Source of the DNA: Ramazzottius varieornatus
Taxonomy: Eukaryota; Tardigrada; Eutardigrada; Parachela; Ramazzottiidae
NCBI GenBank assembly: GCA_001949185.1
Contig: BDGG01000005.1
Span: 1,663,249-1,727,248, forward strand
Length of the DNA: 64,000 nucleotides
Reading direction: 5' to 3'
The position numbers and the translations under genes are program-made. Below the pieces are notes generated by a model. It saw only the letters and a list, made by a program, of their open reading frames with translations, was not told the DNA's origin and ran no database searches. Positions 56,609-64,000 of the stretch are shown one piece after another (the first letter of the stretch is position 1; each line of letters begins with the position of its first letter).

Positions 56609-59040
56609 GTTTCTTATTTAACTTACGTAATATTCGTATCATGATTCACTTCTTAGTCCTGTTTCCAAATAGTTGTCTCGAATATGGTTTACTTCTTGCC
56701 GCTACTGAATTTTGGCAAATTTATTACGTCAGTGATAGGATTGTTCCACATCGTGCGAGTTGTCTGATGGACCAGGAAGTATTTTTTCCCCATCATGTGA
56801 CGCGTTTCCTTTCTCACACCATACTACCCCCTTTCGCGCCCATTTTAATTCCTTGGACCAATATTTTCCACGTTATGCAAATATGCATCTTGAAGAAATC
56901 TCAGTTTGCGTCTGAATATGAGGCAGTGCATATCAGCATATGCACTTGCCGCATAATTCATGCCTTTGGAAATCTCCTGTCACTGTCTACGGGTCAAAAG
57001 CAGCGGTGTATAAGTCCCTGGGCAAACAGAAAATTGCGTGTTATTGCGTACACTGACAAAGATGGGTTTTGTGAGCTCCGTGGAAAGTGTTTTGCTAGTG
57101 TCGAGGCGGAAGAAGAGCGACTGAAGGAAAAGGCTCTGCTTTCCATCACGCACCGATGCAAGAGGTGTTTCCATTTTTCTCAAGTTATGCTCACTGCCCC
57201 AAGGGGAATGTGAAAGACGATCCGATTTAATGTGGTCAGCTAGGTGGATCAAGCAGGAAGAATGGCGCTGCTTCATGCACTTGACACTGGCATATCCTAC
57301 TATGCAATCTGTCCCGGCACGTCCGTGGCTTCGTGCGGCTTATGGTCGTAAAAATAGAATGATGGTCGGCATACCTGATGCTTGTGACCCACTGAATCAT
57401 GTCCAGCTTTGAAACCATTCTTCCAACAGAAATCTTCGTACACTGAGGTCCTGACGCAGTCCTCTTCCGTCCACCTTGAAGCCTCAGCGGGAATCCTGAA
57501 AAAAAATCAGTTTTGTCATAGACAGTTGGGTACTTCGTGGCAAAGGACCGGCGGTCCGTTGATGGATATCGCCAGAAACTCGAATAAAATTTTGCGAGGT
57601 TTTCGGGCAGAATTCCCGTATCAAAGAACTGGCGGTGGATTTGTACGTTTTAGTGGAGCGATACTTCCCTGTTGTTTGAGGACCTGATGATGGTACATCC
57701 TTGTTCTCTTTTGCGTCTTCCTGGCCCGTTTTGGCAAGAAGAAAAAGATTTACGGTGGAACATGGTTACTGTTTGGCTTGGTTTGGTTCGGGAGGAAATG
57801 GCCGATGGTCAGTCGGATAAACAGGCAGGCAGCCTTGGCAGACAAATGCTCGGAGGAGATGTCACCCAGCATTACTAGGTCAGCAAGTCTGAACTTATCC
57901 GAAGCACTCAGCCTGATCGTCCGGCCCTGTGTTTGTCTATCCAACCGACCATCTTTTCCATGGACTGTCCACTTTTCCCATTTTAGATTCTGTCTCCACC
58001 TAACAATGGCGGCTGTTCATTCCAGCTCCTGGATAATTATCTCAGCACTAGTCTCCAATCAAAACTCTTTTCAGATCCCGGACAAAAAGGGACAAAACGA
58101 GGTATCTGTCCCGAACTGACCATTGCTTATGTATGATGGTAACTTTCGATTTGCTCTCCCTTTGGAATATCTTTCTTCGATCGTCTGGCTTTTCATCCCC
58201 ACCAAGAAAAGAAGAGGTTAAAGATGGCCTGGGGCTACTTGGACAGCAATTTTAAAATTGTCACGCCTCGATGAGCAGGCTTCAAAGATAGGGAATGACT
58301 CTACGCTTGTTTGTCTTTGCTTCCGTGCATGCACATCTGAGCGCTGAGCTGTCTTGCCTGTGTCAACGTGGGCTTACAATCATCTTCAACTCCCCAACAA
58401 GTGCTTTCCGCTGCACTTTTCCGCTTTGCCGGCCGCTTCCTGTCAAGCTGGGGGAAAACAGGTGGGCGTAGCCCTCGTGGGAACAGACACAATTGCTTGT
58501 GCGCGTACGCATACATCGTGCTTTCCACCACACAAACTATGGTCCGTCTGGGACAGAAAAACCACCTAAATTCCGAATGAAATCTACGTGATACCAAAGA
58601 ACACATAATAGAATAAGCTATTGGCTACAAATAATGAATTATGGACTTGTTATCTAGATATTCATTTCTATTTGATGTTCCTGCAATTATGAATTCTTTG
58701 CCGGCATTCGAACGTAAAATATTGCTTTATCAAACGCCCATTAAAGCCTCTTGGACATAATCGCGTGGTAACAATATTTCAGACTGGCACTGGAAAGCGT
58801 CTGCAGCAACAGTTCCGTCACTGTCGGCCCCTCATACAAACTCCGCAGTGACACAGTCCCCACCTGTTGATATTCACTGGCCCGCCGCCAGATGGCGTGG
58901 TGCGCCTTTGAAGGGTGCTAGAAGGCAATGCAACAGGTTCCCACCATCCCGCCCGTTTTTCTACTTCGGCTCTAATGCAAATCTTTAGTTGCCCAAGTTC
59001 GAACTGAGTGAAACAAAAGTTAGATCTGGGCTGGAGCGTG

Positions 59041-59105
59041 TTTGGTCCCGCATATGTGGCAGCCATGTTTGGTCCCGCATATGTGGCAGCCATGTTTGGT
59101 CCCGC
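59041..59105. repeat. 27-bp tandem repeat, about 2.4 copies
   Basis: The unit, beginning TTTGGTCCCGCATATGTGGC, is repeated exactly at 59041-59067 and 59068-59094, with a partial third copy to 59105. It is a minor local duplication. Confidence 0.9.
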
Positions 59106-59659
59106 CTAGCCTACGCCCCAAGCTTGCCTTTTCGTCCATTGCCGACAGAAGGGACTTGACTTGAATCCAGAAATGGGAGCGAGATCTTTTTCTAACAGGC
59201 GGACCCGGTAGTACCTCAGACAGCTGAGATGACGCCGTATGTTGCCGGCACCAGAAAAAAACACAGTGCACACATGTGGACACAAGGCTGGTTTTATTAC
59301 CGCACACAACACACAGTTCCTTATGGCGAATGAAGCATCACAATTTTGTTCAAGGTCGACTACATAGTGGTTGTTCATTGATTACGCAATGTACAGAGTC
59401 GGTCTACAGCACAGATCTCTGTCTAAATAGCTGCAGGTATGCCATGTTTATCTTAACTGCAATACACCGCGGAACCTGAATTGGCCTCCGTTGATCGATC
59501 TAAAATGTTACAAAAACGCGTCAGATAGGTGGTGTGTTCCTTCCATTATGCACGTCGACCTCGAACTTGCCACCATATCAAACGACATAATCCAAATCCC
59601 TTCCCTACAATCCACTGCAACGTCATAAGAAAATAAATTTTCAGAATTTTCAACTTACA

Positions 59660-59758
59660 TGACGGCTACATCAAGTGGCGCACATTTGTATTGTTATTTG
59701 CTGCAAATCTGCGCCACTCAAGACGAAAGATGTTGTACGTTTTATTTGCCTAGCTTTC
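59660..59758. repeat. Nested palindrome element 15 (single hairpin)
   Basis: Inner arms are TCAAGTGGCGCACAT and TCTGCGCCACTCAAG around TGTTATTTGCTGCA. The right outer arm is TTTGCCTAGCTTTC. It is intergenic. Confidence 0.8.
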
Positions 59759-60611
59759 AAATTCTTCTGTCAGTTTTCTGATGGTCAACTCAAAATGGAA
59801 GATTCGAGTCTTCGTCTTGATGGCTGGAGATACGGAGGTACTCGGAGGTCCTGGTGGTTTGTTTGAGAGGGTGAAAGGCTATGTAAACCTCGGCGTACCC
59901 TTAGGATCCAACTCGCGCACAGACTGTAGCTGGCACATGCCGAATATACCTTTGCCGGTACACAGGTATGTATATACACTGAGGAGACAGCACAGGAAGC
60001 ATGCATCACATTATGACCACATTTATTTGAGCTACCATGATCAACACGTCGTCCGGGAGCAACTATCCACCAAGGTCACGGTCTAGCCTCTGTAAACATA
60101 CAACATAATTAGAACTAATAGCTCGTACGAACACACAATCCTCGCAATTATGCATAACCCTTTCATCAAAGACTCGTCCTATATGTAGGCTCTATACACT
60201 TGTGCGAAACCTGTTCAAGTTAGAAAAAGGGTCTTCGATATTTTGGACGTACATTGTGACGTTTAAACGTTTGACTGACAAATGTCCGAGGTTTGAGGCT
60301 CGCAAAGCCGATAATTACGGCAACAGCAGGATCTTATTACCAGCCCGGACTTTCACTTTGAAAAACATGACTCCCTGCCGGTCCATTGCGGACATATCTG
60401 TCAATTACCTCTCCGTAAGCTTTCTGGGTTTTCCCTTGCTTCAGGCTTAGCAATACAGTTCAGCAAGTCTTGGATACGGTGTCGTCTGTTTCTTTCTGAT
60501 GAGCAAACCGTGACAAAAAGCGACCGACACTAAGCGAGGAATGTTCCTCGACGATCCTGGTTATCAAACAGATAAGAACTGCTGGCGCCCAAACAGTTCT
60601 TTCCGTCCCTA

Positions 60612-60813
60612 CATGGAAGCTTTACAAACTAGCTTGACAAGGATACTTTTCCAAGCGACGCGCGTTCTCGGTGCTACTGGCTGACAGCTTGCGCCACTTC
60701 AGAAAACGAGCTTCCTGAGTTTCCAGATGGCGCACGTTCTTGACCCAATTGGCTGGAAGCCTGCGCCACTCTGGGATAACGATCTGGTCGAGTTTGCTCG
60801 CCCGGGTTCCATG
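60612..60813. repeat. Nested palindrome element 16 (double hairpin)
   Basis: Two successive hairpins: CCAAGCGACGCGCG to TTGCGCCACTTCAG, and CCAGATGGCGCACG to CTGCGCCACTCTGG. Outer arms are degenerate (ACATGGAAGCTTTAC and GCTCGCCCGGGTTCCAT). It is intergenic. Confidence 0.8.
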
Positions 60814-62129
60814 TGGGAAAACAGTGTCCGGGACTGTCAAATGGCGCTGACGAGAAAGCGATAATGTCCATAAACAAAAGCAGTGCTTGTGTTCCACCTT
60901 TAAATTACAGCTGTGTACTCCACCCCATCAGCAAACCAGTCTTGGCTGGCTAAAGCGATTCCGATGGAGCAGAGCTCACGATATGTCCATCACAAAGTAG
61001 TCTGTCATTTCCCCGTTTGCCAATCAGAGCATTTCAGAGCGCTATAGCGTCTTAACGAACGCCTTACTTATTCCTTCAACGTACGTGAGGACAGGAAAGG
61101 AGGCTACACGCTTCATTGTAGAAATTAATTCATTAGGCCATAGAGAATGTCGACATTTTAAATTCTCATACAGAGGGAACGCCCAAACACTCGGCCAATC
61201 ACAGCACCCAAGTCTTCGGGTGCTGATACCTAGGAGGAGGAAAAATAGCTCGTTTGAGCTCACCACTATAGTATACCTACACCAAGTGGAAAGTGATATT
61301 CTGCTAAAGGTATACTTGAATCGATAGGCAAATCATCTCGTGTGTTGAGGTATTTTAATGGTCGTGTTCATTCATCAAGTAGCGCGTGGGGGGAAGATGT
61401 ATCAAGATGGGTCCTTCTGAGCTTGTTGTCCTGCACTTTCCCCACTCTCGAACAACATCGCTGCTACCTGCTCTTCATTTCATATATCCGATCTAGATGG
61501 CCATTTCCCCATCATGTCTGAATCGAAGTTCGAAGACGAGTCTTGTCAGTTTTAGCCCACCTTCAGGCTTGTATTCTGGCCACTCCACGTACGTTCTCAA
61601 TGAAGTATCTTCTTCATATCTGATCCAATTTCGCCTAATCTCTACTGATCCACTCGAACTTGGAATTTTTCCATTGTCCGGTTTCGCCCATATTTCGCCT
61701 GCTTGGCCATACTGACGACCTAATTATTGCACTGACGTGGGCTGCGTCACTTGCGTATGCTTATCCATTACGGAAGCCATGTCCAGCCCGTGGACATAAC
61801 CTTTGGCCCGCTGCACTTGAGCTTCTCAACTATGCTTGAACTGCGGTTCCTTGCTATCGGCTTCTGTTGCTTTTAAGAGGTTTTCGTTGGTTTCGATCCA
61901 CTGGAATCTGAAGGTGCCGGGCGGCAGAGGGGAATACACCTGTTGATCATATTGCGTCGAACTGCAACGTGTAGGCCCGATCAAGTTTCGGTCAAAAAAT
62001 GATGATTGATTTTGGCAATAATGGATATATTCAACACCCTTATTACAAGTGAGTCCTCCCAGCTGCAGAATATTTACTAGTAATTCTTTTTTAGGTTTAG
62101 ACAGAGTAATTTTTCTGTGAAGAAGAACA

Positions 62130-62276
62130 ATCCCGCCAAGAGTGCTTCAAGTGGCGCACGTTTCCAGTACTGTGTGCTATAAGTGTGCGCCACTGAGAAA
62201 AAATCTGCTCTAGCTTGGTTAAATTCCCAATTGGCGCACAACACCGTTGTGGAAGGTTTTGCTCGGGTGGGAAATT
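62130..62276. repeat. Nested palindrome element 17 (one full and one half hairpin)
   Basis: A full hairpin, TCAAGTGGCGCACG to GTGCGCCACTGAG, is followed by CCAATTGGCGCACAAC without a recognisable partner arm. Outer sequence GCTCGGGTGGGAAA may be a degenerate end. It is intergenic. Confidence 0.7.
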
Positions 62277-64000
62277 TCAGACAGTCTGAAAGATCCTGTA
62301 TGACTGATGCAGAATAATGGAATATTTTGTCAAGGCTTAAGGCTTCGCGAGACTGTCAGAATATATTTCGCAATATTGTGCTTGCCACCTGTGGTGCGCG
62401 TCTTGGAAGCGTTTATGGCAGAATGATTTTAAATTTCTGTGAAAAAGGAGACGATTCCGCACGAATGAGTGACCACACTGATTGTCGTCGGCAGAAGAAA
62501 AGTAGTCTTCAAAGCAATAAGAAGGACCGACCATGTGCTCACTTCAATGTTGCGTGCGAATCGTCACCAGCAGGAAAAGTAGAAAAAACTTTTGGCGGAA
62601 GGTGCGATGAAAGAGATGGTTAAGTCTGTTTCGCCCCGGCAACACCTCCATTGTCTTCGCGGCTTAATTTACTCTAAGACAGATGTCCCACAACTTGCTA
62701 AAGGGTGATACCGATGTTTAAAGATTACAAAGACTAATCAAAAACGGATAGGCGCACCTTTCCTGTCCGGGTTACTTTTTTCATTCAGTCTCTACTTCAC
62801 CCGTATAATGCTCAGCTTCCGGAGACTCTTCCGACATGCAACTGCTCAAAAGCCTCAGCCATGAAAGTCGTCCTCAACAAGGCCCATTAGATCTTTAGAA
62901 ATTCACCAATGGCCAACATTTTCTTCCGTGGCAAAGTGGCTCCTTTCCATTCAGACATAAGTGCCCTGTTTTCGTCAGCTCCTTCTCCTGCAAGTAAGAT
63001 GTACCGACCGACCGGCAAACAGCGCTCGTAATTATATACGTTCGTTGCGATGCGCGAGCCTCCGTCGAGCCGCCAGATGGAAATCAGAAAAGATGAAACG
63101 GACACCAAGCTTGAAGATGATCAAAGGAAAAGTGTCTCTTGGGCATCGCAAAGATCGGCCACAAGTGACGTAGCCAGCCACTTGACGAGGTGGAACCTTT
63201 TTCTTTAAGATGCTGCCATTTTGTCCGTAAACCTTGTCACTTGTTTTCCTCGTAACAACCATCTTCGGCTCTAAACCATTCTTGCGCCTCGGCGACCCAC
63301 CACAGGGAATATTTTCAGGATATTCGCGCCTCGTGAGAATTTGCGTACCCTTGCACCTTGATAGATTTTTGTGAAGTTGGACATTCATAGCATCCTGCTG
63401 TGTCAATTTGACTGCCATCAGACGAATTTAGCCTCCAATGGTGTATCGATGGAACTATCGGTAAACCCTTTCTGCATATTTTGGTCGAGGGAGAAGAAAA
63501 AAACTTTTTGGCATGGCGGAGTATAATGAGTGGTCGTATAGTCGAGAGCGTGATATAGCGAGGTACCTTTGCCGGTACCAGATGACAGAGTTGGTGTCAT
63601 ATCGATGATATAACAGGCTGGACCGTGTTGGTGTCACTTTATTGCCTTTCTCTTTCTTCCGTGTAGTGTGTATTTCTGTCCGTCAAACGCCTCATTGCAC
63701 CGAGCTCGTGTATTCTTTTGGTGGAGGAGATCGCGAGCTTTGAAGGTCGAGCTTCAGTTTCAGCCAAGCTCTTCCCTCTCACGCTCATCCACCCGTCCAC
63801 TTTTTTCTGTAATACCTTCACCGGGCTGCCGATATTCCATTCGAAATCGAAGGGGGAGGGTCCCTCACGTTAAATTTTGAAATTCGAATATTCGTCTGCA
63901 CTAGTTCTACTATTTTTGGAATATTCGGTATTGACTGGTTTCTGGCTTTTCGCATAGTGGTGGACAGAAAAAGAGCCATGTGAACGGGAATATCGAGCCC

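Larger units (their letters stand above)
54936..64000. other. Gene-poor right-hand region
   Basis: Nine kilobases in which I find no gene that I can support. It holds nested palindromes at 56425-56608, 59660-59758, 60612-60813 and 62130-62276 and a short tandem repeat at 59041-59105. An 882-bp open frame at 56332-57213 runs through one palindrome and has no protein character. A 129-codon ATG frame on the minus strand (63418-63032) and a different-frame continuation to 62887 could be remnants of a gene but match nothing I know. AT-rich patches occur near 55730-55790 and 58600-58700. Confidence 0.45.

Noticed and set aside
56332-57213. An 882-bp open frame on the plus strand
   Set aside because: It runs straight through a double nested palindrome, has no recognisable domain and uneven composition, and has no splice or start context supporting a gene.
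3365-62276. CRISPR array or tandem array formed by the AAGTGGCGCAC repeats
   Set aside because: The copies are dispersed, irregularly spaced, individually palindromic and located in introns of a eukaryotic genome.
62887-63418. A minus-strand gene in two frames
   Set aside because: There is no family resemblance and no supported splice junction to join the two frames.
1-64000. tRNA, rRNA or snRNA genes
   Set aside because: I looked for B-box-like GGTTCRANNCC with matching A-boxes and stems; the few hits lie inside coding exons and do not fold as tRNA. A covariance-model scan would be decisive.

Overview
The window is animal nuclear DNA. Genes are split by many short GT-AG introns (about 47-340 bp), the base composition is balanced, genes lie close together on both strands, and the genes are metazoan: XPC, BRF1, an H2A variant, TRMT61A, a TOPORS-like RING ligase, MEGF8, DNAJC8, a BTB-BACK protein, an R7BP/R9AP-like protein, GTF3C3 and a PLD6/Zucchini-like enzyme. 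Compact genes, small introns and a soluble plant/bacterial-style UDP-glycosyltransferase suggest a small ecdysozoan. A tardigrade would fit, but that is a guess from style; no sequence comparison could be run.

Layout. 1-2442 (+): 3' part of XPC. 2842-5203 (-): BRF1, convergent with XPC. 5902-7157 (-): a histone H2A with a ~215-residue tail ending in SQE-A. 7617-8685 (-): TRMT61A. It shares a 750-bp divergent promoter holding four CACGTG boxes with 9435-14621 (+), a TOPORS-like RING/RS protein. About 15.0-15.3 kb (+): a decayed relative of the F-box gene at 30-32 kb. 15975-26714 (-): a complete 15-exon MEGF8, divergent from DNAJC8 at 27479-28900 (+). 29.4-32.1 kb (-): an RRM-like/F-box gene beside a second decayed copy. 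34847-36464 (-): a BTB-BACK gene interrupted by one in-frame stop. 37282-39216 (-): a 644-codon orphan frame whose stop codon is the target site of a TTAA-flanked transposon. 41200-43463 (+): R7BP/R9AP-like. 45677-47592 (+): UGT. 47823-52054 (-): GTF3C3. 52756-53580 (+): PLD6-like. From 53.6 to 64 kb I see no confident gene, only repeats, one isolated first-exon-like segment and a kinase-like remnant.

Shared themes. BRF1 (TFIIIB) and GTF3C3 (TFIIIC) both serve RNA polymerase III, and TRMT61A modifies its tRNA products. XPC and an SQ-terminated H2A both point to DNA damage handling. These are family-based inferences; the linkage itself may be chance.

The most striking non-genic signal is a family of nested palindromes, at least 17 elements with about 21 hairpins. 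Inner arms read AAGTGGCGCAC / GTGCGCCACTT around a loop resembling GTTATTGGCTGA, and outer arms resemble GGGACGTCGGCAAA. They sit in introns and between genes across the whole window, including six of the fourteen MEGF8 introns. A second palindrome family (CACCTGCATRC) and a 540-bp TTAA-flanked element in two inverted copies complete the mobile component.
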